64,000 nucleotides of DNA from Carpediemonas membranifera (GCA_019828565.1 JAHDYR010000005.1:1612001-1676000); one strand, 5' to 3'. Shown: positions 53,395 through 63,328, numbered from the stretch's first letter. Notes: generated by a model from the letters alone, not told the origin. Numbers and translations are program-made.

Positions 53395-56300
53395 ATGTCT
53401 GGCCTGACAACTATAAGAGGAACCATTTGGTGCGCATTGGTTCTACTACTCATTGCATACTCCTCTTGCACATTTTCAGCTTCAGGGACTGACATCCGGC
53501 CCTCTGTGGGCACTGATTACGCCCTCGGGACCGCAGTAGACATCTACGGTTCATATGCGGTGGCTGCTGCGCCAGGATACAACGATGATGCTGGCCGCGT
53601 CTACGTATACGTCAATTCCGGTGGTTGGTCGCTTCTTCAATCGAACCTATACGGCGCCGACGTTCGGTACATGTTTGGCAGCGCAGTCGCCATGCCATCG
53701 ACCAACATTCTAGCTGTTGGTGCCCGTGGTGAGGGCGAGACGGTGTACGGTGCAGTATACCTCTACTATCGTTCGAGTTCGACGTTCGATTATCGAACCC
53801 GACTGACACCCCCCAGCACGCCCGTGTATGCAAATTTCGGCTCTTCCCTCGCCATGACGACTTCTATGATGGTTGTCGGGGCTGCAGGCCGTCAGAGTGG
53901 CACTGGTGCCGTCTACGTATACTCTTATACATTAACGTATTCCACCACGTCATTCACACTCACAGCGACACTTACAGCCTCAGACGCAGCAGAGGGTGAT
54001 TACTTCGGGTCGTCAGTGGCGATTAGCGATGATGAAAACTACATCATCGTCGGTGCGCCCAATGACGCAAGCGACAGGGGGGCCGCGTATCTCTTCTCGG
54101 GCTCATCCTACAGCACTCAGCAGAAGCTCACAGCCAGCGATGGTGCTGGCACGTATAGGTTCGGCGAGAGTGTCGCCATTACCAGCTACTATGCAGTCGT
54201 AGGGTCACCATATAAGAACGTGGGCGGAACTAGCAACGCGGGCGGGGCATACATCTTCACGCGGTCAGGATCGACGTGGTCCCAGACCAACGTCCTCACG
54301 GCCAGCACAGCCTACTCGGGTGGGACTTTTGGTGCCTCTGTCGCCGTCAGGTCCAACATCGTCTACGTTGGGGCAAGGAGCGACTACTCAGCGAATGGTC
54401 GTGTGTATGTGTGGACAAGGGTGAAAGGGGGCTGGGGGCAGCGGTTCACCATGAACAATGGGTACTCCAACAGCTACTTTGGTGCAGCCATGAGCGTCAG
54501 TGGCAACAGCATCATCGTCGGCGGCAATGGCACCACGAGTGGGGCAACGAACGCCGGTATGTTCAGGGTGGTTGACATGACATGCTCGGTCTCGTCAGGG
54601 TACATTTGTCTCAGTGACAGCTCCAACTACCCCTGCAACACTGGGTACTACTCGACCTCCTCCTCCGCCACTGATTGCACGGCCGCCCCAGCTGGCGGCT
54701 ATGTCTCAACGACGTCGGGGCCAGTGAGCACGTACTCGTCATGCGGCAGTGGCACTTACCAGGACAGCACCGCACAGACCAGCTGTGACAGCGTGTCCCC
54801 GGGTTACTATGCCAACAGCGGCCGGACAGGCCAGTCGGTGTGCTCCACCGGCTACTACAGTGAGGGTAACTGCGACTCGTGCACGCAGGCCCAGGCCGGG
54901 TACTACGTTCTTAGTTCTGACAAGACGAAGCAGCGGGAGTGCTGGAACGGCCACTACCAGCCCAACGCCGGCCAGTCCTCCTGTCTGATCTCTGGAGTCG
55001 GGTACTACGCCCCCGCTACCACACCCCAGACGAGTCAGTCGGCCTGTGCGTCGGGTTATTACGCCCCAGCTCAGTCAGCCTCGTGCACGCAGGTATCGGC
55101 CGGTAACTACGCCAAGTCCAGTGACCTGTCGAAGCCATACATGTGCAACGACGGCAAATACCAGCCTGACGCAGGGCAGACGGCATGCCTCACCGCGGCA
55201 AAGGGTCACTACGTCCCTGCAAACGGCGCCCAGACAGTTCAGACGTCATGTAACGGCGTGGGTGAGTATCAGGACGAGACAGGGCAGGCTACCTGTAAGA
55301 AGGCAGACGCCGGCTACCGTCCAGCAGAGAACAGACAGAGCCAGGTGGCCTGTGCGACCGGTACCTACAGTGCTGGTGGCGTTGACAGCTGCACCTCGGC
55401 CTCTGCTGGCTACTACGTCGACTCCAGCGACAAGTCGGCCCAGCTTCCCTGCGATGCGGGCAAGTATCAGCCATACACGGGACAGTCAGCCTGCATCACA
55501 TCCAGCCCGGGCTACTTCGTCCCGTCGGCCGCCTCCATTGCCCAGCTGCCCTGCAACGGCACCGGGCAGTACCAGGACGAGTCGGGGGCTTCATCGTGCA
55601 AGACAGCGGCGGCCGGCTACTTCGCCAACGACGACCACACCGCCCAAGTGGCGTGTGCGACTGGCTACTACAGCGAGGGAGGGGCCAACGCCTGCACGGC
55701 CTCGGACCCCGGCCACTACGTGCTCTCCTCGAACAAGACCAAGCAGTGGGGGTGCACCGTTCTCGGCACGTACTCCCTCGGTGCCGCCAGTGGCTGCACC
55801 ACGGTTGCCAAGGGCTATAGGGCCTTGACGAACTTTACTGGCATCGTATACTGTGACGATGTGGGTGGTTATCAGGACGAAACCGGCCAGACCACGTGCA
55901 AGACAGTCGCCGAGGGCTACTACCCCTCCGCGGACAGGACAGCAGCCGTGGTATGTGCGACAGGCTATTACTCGTACGGCGCTGCGGACGCCTGCACTCA
56001 GGCCGAGCTGGGCTACTACGCGCTGGCCAACCACACCGACCATGTGCTGTGCGACGGCACGGGGGAGTACCAGGACGAGGTCGGCCAGACCGGGTGTAGG
56101 ACGACCGAGGCCGGATACTACCCAACAGCGGACAGGACTGACCAGCAGCACTGCGAGGACGGCTACTACTCACCGACAGATGGCTGCGAGACCTGCACTG
56201 CCGCGGACCCAGCGTACTACGTCTCGACGTCAGACCGGACGGCGCAAATCAGGTGCACGGTGGCCGGCACGTACTCTCTGGGCGGGGCGGGGTCGGCAAC

Positions 56301-58440
56301 GGGATGTACTGAGGCCGAGCCCGGGTACTACGCCCTCTGTAACAACACTGACCACGTACTCTGCGATGGGACAGGCCAATACCAGGACGAGACGGGCCAG
56401 ACGACGTGCAAGGTCACTGCCGCGGGCTACTACCCCAGCGGCGACCGGGCGACACAGCTCCCCTGCGCCACGGGCTTCTACTCGTACGGCAGGGCTGACA
56501 GCTGCACTGAGGCCGAGCTGGGCTATTACGCCCTCGTCAACCACACGGCCCACATCCCCTGTAACTCAGGCCAGTTCCAGGATGAGACAGGCCAGCTCGA
56601 GTGCAAGAACGTCAGCACCCCCGGCCAGTACACGCCCGTCAGCGGGGCCTGGGCCGAACCGTTGTCCTGCCCCGACGGGTTCGACGTCACTGAGGACTTC
56701 ACGGGCTGCTCCAGCTTCCTCGATTATATCACGGGATACACTGAATCTGTTTCAATAGATTTAGCTGAATTCGTCAACACCACGACCGATCTCGTGATCT
56801 CCAACATCGGGATCGCCACAGTCCCGCCCCAGTGTTCCCTCGCTAGCACCGTCCTGACCTGTACCGAGCCCGTCGACACTGTCCTGACTGTTTCTTTCGA
56901 GGCAGGCGGCACAGTGTTCTCTGGCTCTGCCGTGCTGCAGCTCCAGGGCTTGACTGAGCCCGCTGGTCTTGTCCGGTCTCACGTGGTCGGACGGGTGAAC
57001 GGGAACCGGGACTACGACCTGGGCTATTGGGCCACACCCCTCGGGACAGCATGCCCCCTGACCTACAGCCTGACCCAAGCCCCCGACTGGGCGACAGTCA
57101 ATGACACGGCGCTGATCCTGGCCCCAACTGGACCACAGCCAGCGTCTAATGTGACATTTCTCACTGTCACTAACTGCCAGAATGTGACAATGACGAATGT
57201 GCTGACGCTGACATATATGGCGATCGACCAGAGCAACGTGATTGCCGGAAAAGCCCGCGACTCGAACTCGACTTACCACAGCATCATTTTTGACACCATG
57301 AATGACATGGCAGTGACAAATGTCACCGTGAGCGGTCAGACTGGTGTGACTGTGAGGAACTCGACTTCAGGCGAGGCCATCTACGTCCCCATCGGGTCAA
57401 CAGTCAATGGCACGACGTCGATGACGGTAACGCTGTCCGACGGCACCACAGAGACACTCGAGGTCGCTATCCCCGCGACAACGGTCCGCTACAACGCCAC
57501 CGGTGCCGTCACGATCAGTAACGACACTATGATGGCCCGCACACCTGCTGTGAACGGATCCTGTGCCGCTAGCCTCGAGGCCAGCTTTCTGGGCGAGATG
57601 AACGTGACTACGGTGACCCTGGAGGATGGCACCATCTACTGCGTCACCACCGAGACCGTATCGGCCAACATGCTGGCGACAATGACATATGCAGTTTATG
57701 AGGACAGCAGCACTGTCCCGATTGCTAACGGGTCGACCCCAGTTACCCCAGAGCACCTCTGTGTCGGCATCCTGGACACGGTGACGAACTCGACCGCCGG
57801 ATTCACTGATTCTAGCAGATATTTGATCGATCTCAACGGCGTGACTCAGTCGACTGTGATTGAGTCATCCCGAGTTTGTGTTGACGCGTCCTTCGTATCT
57901 ACCGACGCTGCTATCGTCCCAGTGACCGGTGACGGCGCGGTGTCTCTCTCGCTGCTGTTTGATGAGGCATCCGTCTTCTCCACCGAGTTTGTCGTCGAGC
58001 CGATGGTTGTGGACGAGTTCCCCTGGCTGACCGTGATTGGGGTCGCCCTCGCAATCTTTGTGACCATCGCCCTCTGTCTCGCGTGCATCATTACCACCTG
58101 CGTCTCCTGTACATGCGCAGCAGTCTGTGCCAAGTCAACTCATGTCTTCTTCAAGAAGGCCCGAATCTGGCTGGCATCTCCCCCCGCACCCCAGGGGGTC
58201 CCCGCCTCCTTCCGGTATCCTGTGGCCCGGCCCCAGTCGACCATGGCCGACAGCTACTACGCCCCCTCAGCTTACAGCCGGACCAGCACGATGACCCAAA
58301 GCACCATCAGGCCGCAGATGTCGCGCATGAGCTCGTTCAGCCAGTCATACGCCCCTACGCCCTCTCTGGCGTCTGCCCCAACCAGCAAGTCGTGGCGGGT
58401 GTTTGATGGCCCTCTCCGTGATTCACAGAGTAGGCTCTGA
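53395..58440 (+). CDS. Type I membrane protein: FG-GAP propeller plus cysteine-rich ephrin-receptor-like repeats (1681 aa)
   Basis: A signal peptide (MSGLTTIRGTIWCALVLLLI) is followed by seven FG-GAP-like repeats, each with FG-x-S/A-V-A and a later VGAP/VGSP/VGAR segment (for example FGSSVAISDDENYIIVGAP). These predict a seven-bladed integrin-alpha-like propeller to about residue 395. Next, to about 1100, come many cysteine repeats of the form GYY...C..G.Y...G...C, typical of the ephrin-receptor-like/GCC2-GCC3 type. A Thr-rich beta region with many N-x-S/T sites runs to about 1540, then a membrane helix (WLTVIGVALAIFVTIALCLA), a Cys-rich juxtamembrane stretch and a Pro/Ser-rich tail. Adhesion or ligand binding at the surface is inferred. 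Non-ATG extension to 53251 was not used; ATG 53395 begins the signal peptide. Confidence 0.88.
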   Translation: MSGLTTIRGTIWCALVLLLIAYSSCTFSASGTDIRPSVGTDYALGTAVDIYGSYAVAAAPGYNDDAGRVYVYVNSGGWSLLQSNLYGADVRYMFGSAVAMPSTNILAVGARGEGETVYGAVYLYYRSSSTFDYRTRLTPPSTPVYANFGSSLAMTTSMMVVGAAGRQSGTGAVYVYSYTLTYSTTSFTLTATLTASDAAEGDYFGSSVAISDDENYIIVGAPNDASDRGAAYLFSGSSYSTQQKLTASDGAGTYRFGESVAITSYYAVVGSPYKNVGGTSNAGGAYIFTRSGSTWSQTNVLTASTAYSGGTFGASVAVRSNIVYVGARSDYSANGRVYVWTRVKGGWGQRFTMNNGYSNSYFGAAMSVSGNSIIVGGNGTTSGATNAGMFRVVDMTCSVSSGYICLSDSSNYPCNTGYYSTSSSATDCTAAPAGGYVSTTSGPVSTYSSCGSGTYQDSTAQTSCDSVSPGYYANSGRTGQSVCSTGYYSEGNCDSCTQAQAGYYVLSSDKTKQRECWNGHYQPNAGQSSCLISGVGYYAPATTPQTSQSACASGYYAPAQSASCTQVSAGNYAKSSDLSKPYMCNDGKYQPDAGQTACLTAAKGHYVPANGAQTVQTSCNGVGEYQDETGQATCKKADAGYRPAENRQSQVACATGTYSAGGVDSCTSASAGYYVDSSDKSAQLPCDAGKYQPYTGQSACITSSPGYFVPSAASIAQLPCNGTGQYQDESGASSCKTAAAGYFANDDHTAQVACATGYYSEGGANACTASDPGHYVLSSNKTKQWGCTVLGTYSLGAASGCTTVAKGYRALTNFTGIVYCDDVGGYQDETGQTTCKTVAEGYYPSADRTAAVVCATGYYSYGAADACTQAELGYYALANHTDHVLCDGTGEYQDEVGQTGCRTTEAGYYPTADRTDQQHCEDGYYSPTDGCETCTAADPAYYVSTSDRTAQIRCTVAGTYSLGGAGSATGCTEAEPGYYALCNNTDHVLCDGTGQYQDETGQTTCKVTAAGYYPSGDRATQLPCATGFYSYGRADSCTEAELGYYALVNHTAHIPCNSGQFQDETGQLECKNVSTPGQYTPVSGAWAEPLSCPDGFDVTEDFTGCSSFLDYITGYTESVSIDLAEFVNTTTDLVISNIGIATVPPQCSLASTVLTCTEPVDTVLTVSFEAGGTVFSGSAVLQLQGLTEPAGLVRSHVVGRVNGNRDYDLGYWATPLGTACPLTYSLTQAPDWATVNDTALILAPTGPQPASNVTFLTVTNCQNVTMTNVLTLTYMAIDQSNVIAGKARDSNSTYHSIIFDTMNDMAVTNVTVSGQTGVTVRNSTSGEAIYVPIGSTVNGTTSMTVTLSDGTTETLEVAIPATTVRYNATGAVTISNDTMMARTPAVNGSCAASLEASFLGEMNVTTVTLEDGTIYCVTTETVSANMLATMTYAVYEDSSTVPIANGSTPVTPEHLCVGILDTVTNSTAGFTDSSRYLIDLNGVTQSTVIESSRVCVDASFVSTDAAIVPVTGDGAVSLSLLFDEASVFSTEFVVEPMVVDEFPWLTVIGVALAIFVTIALCLACIITTCVSCTCAAVCAKSTHVFFKKARIWLASPPAPQGVPASFRYPVARPQSTMADSYYAPSAYSRTSTMTQSTIRPQMSRMSSFSQSYAPTPSLASAPTSKSWRVFDGPLRDSQSRL

Positions 58441-58493
58441 TACCATAGTATTACTACATTATAAAAATGCAGTTCGGTGCTATTTTATTTGTC

Positions 58494-60050
58494 TTACTTC
58501 CAGACTGGGACGGAGGGCGGCACGACACACGGGGCGGAGGGTCTGATCGGCGATGAGTGGACGCCTGCACGGACCAGCACGCAGCGCTTGACGTTCATGC
58601 GGGCCTCCGCGCTGTCAGTGTCGGTCACAGATTGGGCAGACCAAAGTCTCTCGGCTGGGGCGAGGATGCGAGGCCACATGCGGCCGTCAACAGTGTCCTC
58701 GTCGACAGTTTCAGCCCACATCGCAGCCTCACCACCGAGGATGTTTGCCTGGTGAGCGGCGGGGATCTGATCGGTGGGATCCTGGGCATACATGGCCTTC
58801 CAGGTATCGATCCAGAGATAGGCTGTGGGCTGGTCGGGGATCTGCTTGTCAAGGTACCACGGGGAAGCGAGGATAGCATTGGAGCCAGTAGACACGATCT
58901 CAGCGAGTTTGGCCCTGTCGGACCAGACCTCGAAGATGGACTGCTTGTGCTCGGCAGCAGTGAGACGAGCGAACATCTCTTCCCAGAAGACGGGGGTGCG
59001 GCCCTGCTGCAGTACGGTGGGCATGACGTTGCGGACAAAGTACTCAGGGACCTGGCTTGAGCGGATGCCCTGCTTCTTCAGCCAGGCGGCGACTGTGGCA
59101 TCCTTGTCGTAGCAGATGGTCTCGACCTCATCGCCACCAAGGTGGGTATACTTGGTAGGGAACATGTTAGCCAGGTCGGCGGTGACGCCCTGGATCGCGG
59201 GGATGATCTTGCTCGAGGCGGGAGAGACGGGGATGTTGTTGATGTTCCGGTCCATGTGTGCGCCGCAGTCTGCTGTGAAGGCAGGGTCCGCATGGCCCCA
59301 GATGGCGCCGTGGCCGGGGATGTCGACCTCGGGAACAACGGCGATGCCGAGCTTGGTGGCGAAGTCGACAACCTCGGAGACGTCGAGATCAGTCATGAGG
59401 GCAGATGGCACCCAGGCGCCGCCGTCGAGCTTGGGCTGGGAAGGCATGTGGACAGACCACGACTGGGCGTCCTCGAAGTGCCAGTGCATGACGTTGAGCT
59501 TCGAAAGGGCCATGCCGACGAGGATCTTCTTCACAGTGAGCGGGCCGAGGTAGTGGCGGGCCGTGTCGACGAGGACACCGCGCCAGCCGTAGCGGGGGCT
59601 GTCAGTGATGAGCAGGCCGCTGGGAATGGTGGCCTCGTAGCTGCCGTAAGAGTAATCGGCAACGTCAGCGAGGGAAGCAAAGGCACGAGACATGCCAACG
59701 TGGTTTTTGGCGTGGATCTCAATGGTGTTGCCGTTGAGGAATGTGCTATAGCTCTCGTCGGTGGTGTGATCAACGGCCACGATGTAGCCATCGTCGAGAA
59801 CAATCTTCAGACCAGTAACATCACCCTTGGTGCTTGGGCCCGGGAAAGCAATCTTAGTCCACATGGAGGCAGAAGAACGCACCTTGTCGGCGTCGGGAGA
59901 AGAAATAGTGATGGAAAGCGGGCGAGAGATGGTCTTAGCCGAGCCACTGACCTGAAGCTTCGTCGGAAGAGGCATGACAGCATCAAACGTCGAATCAGCG
60001 AAAACGGACACGAAAACAGTCAGCAAGAGGGCAAATTGAAAGACCTTCAT
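58494..60050 (-). CDS. Secreted beta-N-acetylhexosaminidase (GH20)
   Basis: A 518-residue protein. Signal peptide: MKVFQFALLLTVFVSVFA. The GH20 catalytic pair Asp-Glu sits in HLGGDEVE (Asp307, Glu308). Other family blocks are RGVLVDTARHYL, MHWHFEDAQSW and PEVDIPGHG, and the N-terminal beta domain (about 25-150) is present. The enzyme removes terminal N-acetylglucosamine or N-acetylgalactosamine using substrate-assisted catalysis. With a signal peptide it is likely lysosomal, in the food vacuole, or secreted, acting on glycoproteins, chitin fragments or bacterial material. The start is ATG 60050. It is convergent with the large surface protein (53 bp apart), with AAATAAAA after the stop, and divergent from the CLC gene. 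Confidence 0.95.
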   Translation of the reverse strand: MKVFQFALLLTVFVSVFADSTFDAVMPLPTKLQVSGSAKTISRPLSITISSPDADKVRSSASMWTKIAFPGPSTKGDVTGLKIVLDDGYIVAVDHTTDESYSTFLNGNTIEIHAKNHVGMSRAFASLADVADYSYGSYEATIPSGLLITDSPRYGWRGVLVDTARHYLGPLTVKKILVGMALSKLNVMHWHFEDAQSWSVHMPSQPKLDGGAWVPSALMTDLDVSEVVDFATKLGIAVVPEVDIPGHGAIWGHADPAFTADCGAHMDRNINNIPVSPASSKIIPAIQGVTADLANMFPTKYTHLGGDEVETICYDKDATVAAWLKKQGIRSSQVPEYFVRNVMPTVLQQGRTPVFWEEMFARLTAAEHKQSIFEVWSDRAKLAEIVSTGSNAILASPWYLDKQIPDQPTAYLWIDTWKAMYAQDPTDQIPAAHQANILGGEAAMWAETVDEDTVDGRMWPRILAPAERLWSAQSVTDTDSAEARMNVKRCVLVRAGVHSSPIRPSAPCVVPPSVPVWK

Positions 60051-60279
60051 TGCTCGCTATCAAATGTGAGGACGGTGTTGACCAACGTCGACCATCACAT
60101 GATTAGTGTTCTTGACCAGCTGCTGTGGTGTCAGGTCGGGTCTATGAGTCTCTGTAACGCGGTAAATGAGCTTTATTTGAAGAATAGCGAAGAAGCGACT
60201 TTGCTTGACCAGACAAAACGCCGTCTAAATACCGGCAAATCCTTGACCTTAATGACCTAGCGAGCACACATTCAACACT

Positions 60280-62652
60280 ATGGCGTTCATGAGTCAGTCA
60301 AAATTCGTCTCAGATCCGGAAGGTGCAGTTTTGGGGCTTAATGCAACCATGGAGGAAAATACTGGCTTTTGGCAACGTGCCATAGTTCGAAACAGGCACC
60401 ACCATGAAGACCACGGACAGCTTATGTCAAAAATGAGCAAGTATGACTCTTTAGAGTACCAGGACACTTTCTGTGCGGCATCTGTCGCACAGCGCCATCG
60501 TCGGTCCAAGAAGGACGTCATCCTCTTTGATTTCTCCCGCTGGATGCTATCCTTCTTTATCGGCGTGATCACGGCGCTCGCTGCCGTCTTTATCGACGTC
60601 AACGTTGTCTGGATGTCCACCATGAAATTCAACCTCACCAGCGGCCTCATCCGGTCAACAGAGGAGCTCGGGCCCTTCTTCCAGTTCCTAGTCCCCTTCA
60701 TCTTCTTCATCGTCTTCAACTGCGGCCTGGTCGCCACCGCCACCTACTTTGTTGCCCGCATCGAACCTTGTGCTGCAGGCTCAGGCATCCCCGAGATCAA
60801 ATCATATCTCAATGGTGTCCGAATCCCCATGGTGGTCCGTCTCCGCACCGCCATGTCCAAGGTCGTCGGCGTCCTCTTCTCTGTCGCTGGTGGACTCTGT
60901 GTGGGGAAGGAGGGCCCAATGATCCACACTGGCGCCATTGTAGGGGCCGGCATCAGTCAGGGCAAGTCCATCGACATGCCCCTCGTCCATAGGATTCCCA
61001 TGGCTTTCCTCAAGCCCTTTAGAAACGACCATGAGAAGCGCGACTTTGTTTCATGCGGCGCTGCTGCTGGTGTCGCAGCCGCCTTCGGTTCCCCGACCGG
61101 TGGCGCACTGTTCTCCCTTGAGGAGGCCTCGTCCTTCTTCAACCAGGGCCTCACGTGGCGTATCTTCTTCTCCTCGATGATTTCGACCTTCACGCTCAAC
61201 ATCGTGCTCAGCGGTGTCCGTGGCTATGGTTGGGGCAACCTTTCCCAACCTGGTCTCATCACGTTCGGCATGTTCAACAAGGCCACCTACACGCTCTACC
61301 AGCTGCCCCTATTCCTACTGTTAGGTGCTTTCGGTGGTGTCATGGGTGCTGGTTTCAACGCTGCAAACACTCGTATCTCCCGACTTCGTATCAAATACCT
61401 CAAGGGCAACTATAAGATGCTGGAGGCCATCCTCATAGCCTTCATCACTGCCACCTGCCAGTTCTGCCTCCCGTTCATCATGTCTGGCGTGCTAAACCAG
61501 TGCGTGCCCCACCGTCCTGGTGTCACGGATCAGGCCAAGCAGTTCTACTGTCCCGAGGGCCACTACAGTGACATCGCCACCCTCTTCTACAACCCCCAGG
61601 AGGACGCCATCCGCAGTCTATTTCACAGCCAGTACCAGCTCAGCATGGGCGGGCTGTTCCTGTTCGCCGTCGTCTACTACTGCCTTGCCATCGTCACATA
61701 CGGCGTGGCCGTCCCGTCCGGGCTATTCGTCCCCTGCCTGCTCAGCGGGGCCGCGTTTGGCCGCATCTACGGCCGTCTGATCAGCCTGGTCTTCCCCGGC
61801 ATCGACACTGGTAACTTCGCCCTCATTGGCGCAGCGTCCATGCTCGGCGGTGTCGCCAGGATGACTATCAGCCTCACTATCATCCTGCTAGAGGCCACGA
61901 ACGACATCCAGTACGGCATGCCCATCATGCTCACTATTATGACGGCCAAACTTGTTGGGGATCTCTTCAACAAGGGTCTGTACGACATCCACATCCACCT
62001 CAAAGCAGTCCCGTTCCTGGAGTTCGAGCCCCCGCACTGCATGGATTACCTCGAGGCCGGTGACATCATGTCGAGGGACCCCATAACCATCCCCCCTGTT
62101 GTCACGGTCGAGCAGGTTACCAGCCTCATGAAGCTGTACGGTCACCAGGCCTTCCCCGTCGTTGACCCCGTCACAGGCAAGCCTCTGGGCCTCATCACGG
62201 TCCCCATCCTAACTGGCATGCTGATTAACTCAATATTTATCAAAGACGAGTCCGAGGCAGATGGATCGCGGTCGACCTTCAGCACTGGCTCTGCTCTTCC
62301 CCAGCATTTCGACTGGTATCATTTCAGTGACTCGGTCTACCCCCGATTCCCTTCGGTCGACAAGATCCTGTCGACCCTAACCGAGTCAGATCTGGAGCAA
62401 CGGATGGACATCCAGCCGTTCATGGACCCGTCGCCCCACACGGTACGCACGCAGACCCCGGTCATCAGGGTGTTTACACTGCTTAGGGGCCTCGGGCTGC
62501 GGCACATTCTTGTCGTAAGCGATGACGGCACCCTCGTGGGAATTGTGTCGAGAAAGGACCTTGTTGAGGAGGTCGCTGAGAGCTTCCTCGGCGCTACGAA
62601 GGGGAGGGATCGAGCTCAGACTGTGGCTGACACTATTCCTCTGTTGCCATGA
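60280..62652 (+). CDS. CLC-family Cl-/H+ exchanger (CLC-6/7 type) with two CBS domains
   Basis: A 790-residue protein with the complete CLC set: GSGIPEIK (167-174), GKEGPMIH with the gating Glu (211), SPTGGALFSLEEASSFFNQG with the proton-pathway Glu (281 or 282), and VPSGLFVPCLLSGAAFGR. The gating and proton glutamates together indicate an exchanger rather than a channel. Serine in GSGIP (not proline) favours chloride over nitrate. The sequence around LTWRIFFSSMI resembles the lysosomal CLC-7 group. Two CBS domains close the C-terminus (DIMSRDPITI... and HILVVSDDGTLVGIVSRKD). It probably works in acidic vacuoles. AGTAAA overlaps the stop codon (62652-62657). Confidence 0.95.
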   Translation: MAFMSQSKFVSDPEGAVLGLNATMEENTGFWQRAIVRNRHHHEDHGQLMSKMSKYDSLEYQDTFCAASVAQRHRRSKKDVILFDFSRWMLSFFIGVITALAAVFIDVNVVWMSTMKFNLTSGLIRSTEELGPFFQFLVPFIFFIVFNCGLVATATYFVARIEPCAAGSGIPEIKSYLNGVRIPMVVRLRTAMSKVVGVLFSVAGGLCVGKEGPMIHTGAIVGAGISQGKSIDMPLVHRIPMAFLKPFRNDHEKRDFVSCGAAAGVAAAFGSPTGGALFSLEEASSFFNQGLTWRIFFSSMISTFTLNIVLSGVRGYGWGNLSQPGLITFGMFNKATYTLYQLPLFLLLGAFGGVMGAGFNAANTRISRLRIKYLKGNYKMLEAILIAFITATCQFCLPFIMSGVLNQCVPHRPGVTDQAKQFYCPEGHYSDIATLFYNPQEDAIRSLFHSQYQLSMGGLFLFAVVYYCLAIVTYGVAVPSGLFVPCLLSGAAFGRIYGRLISLVFPGIDTGNFALIGAASMLGGVARMTISLTIILLEATNDIQYGMPIMLTIMTAKLVGDLFNKGLYDIHIHLKAVPFLEFEPPHCMDYLEAGDIMSRDPITIPPVVTVEQVTSLMKLYGHQAFPVVDPVTGKPLGLITVPILTGMLINSIFIKDESEADGSRSTFSTGSALPQHFDWYHFSDSVYPRFPSVDKILSTLTESDLEQRMDIQPFMDPSPHTVRTQTPVIRVFTLLRGLGLRHILVVSDDGTLVGIVSRKDLVEEVAESFLGATKGRDRAQTVADTIPLLP

Positions 62653-63240
62653 GTAAAGGCGGTATCATTAGTTCGGTGGGTAGTTTTCTGGGACCAGAAT
62701 CAACGGATTTGTCACCCTCAACGGATCACGCTGCTGCCCCATGGTGTGATTCTGATAAACTACACGACAGCTTGCGATTTCGGGTGGGATTGGCCTTTGC
62801 TTAATGGAGTCGACACCGAGGGAAAGTCTGAAATGGACCACGAGTGTCAACCGTAAATTTGCTATCCCATTCAATCGGCAAAACATTCATATGCGTCTAG
62901 TCGTGACAATAAATGCTCTGCGGACCCGCGGAGGAGCTGAGACCGCATGTTTGATATAGGGTTTACATAAGGGATAAAACGCAATAAATCCCAAGAACAG
63001 ATAGAATCAGCATCTGGGTGCATGAATATACACATTCACTGCAGAGAACCGGACGCTCTCGAAGAGACGCACATTCGTCGGGTGACCGACCCAGCAGCAG
63101 AATTAGCCGCAGAGGCTATGTTTAACTGTAACTTCCTCCCACCGACGGTTGAATAGAAGCCCGTGAGCTCTGCCTTCCAGCCAAAGAGTAAGAGTTTCCT
63201 ATATGTTAGGATATATACATCGAAAAATCGGGCGATTAAT
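62653..63240. other. Intergenic region between CLC gene and tRNA-Ser
   Basis: Nearly 590 bp. A minus-strand ATG frame of 72 codons (62668-62886) has no recognisable feature. Near 63077-63090 a stem GTCGG-GTGA-CCGAC forms a GNRA-capped hairpin, with CTCTCGAAGAG just upstream. A/T-rich DNA with ATATATAC lies about 20-30 bp before the tRNA and may help Pol III initiation. No firm gene is called. Confidence 0.45.
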
Positions 63241-63322
63241 GAGTGGGTGGCCGAGTGGTTAAGGCGGTAGACTGCTAATCTGTTTCCCTAGTGGAGCGTG
63301 GGTTCGAATCCCATCTCACTCG
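63241..63322 (+). tRNA. tRNA-Ser (anticodon GCU)
   Basis: All arms can be drawn: acceptor GAGTGGG with CTCACTC, D-arm GCC...GGC, anticodon stem GTAGA/TCTGT with loop CTGCTAA (anticodon GCT), a long variable arm typical of tRNA-Ser, and T-arm GTGGG-TTCGAAT-CCCAT. The discriminator is G. There is no intron and no encoded CCA. TTTT follows at 63325, a Pol III terminator. Confidence 0.95.
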
Positions 63323-63324
63323 AC

Positions 63325-63328
63325 TTTT
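63325..63328 (+). terminator. Pol III terminator of tRNA-Ser
   Basis: A TTTT run three bases after the tRNA-Ser discriminator, within CTTTTGCA (63324-63331). Confidence 0.6.

Noticed and set aside
55046-55828. 260-codon frame overlapping the cysteine-rich repeats (and 55853-56758)
   Set aside because: Arg/Pro/Thr-rich translation of the same repeats in another frame; no independent signal.
62668-62886. 72-codon minus-strand ATG frame after the CLC gene
   Set aside because: Possible but unsupported: no motif, no signal peptide, and chance frames of this length are common.
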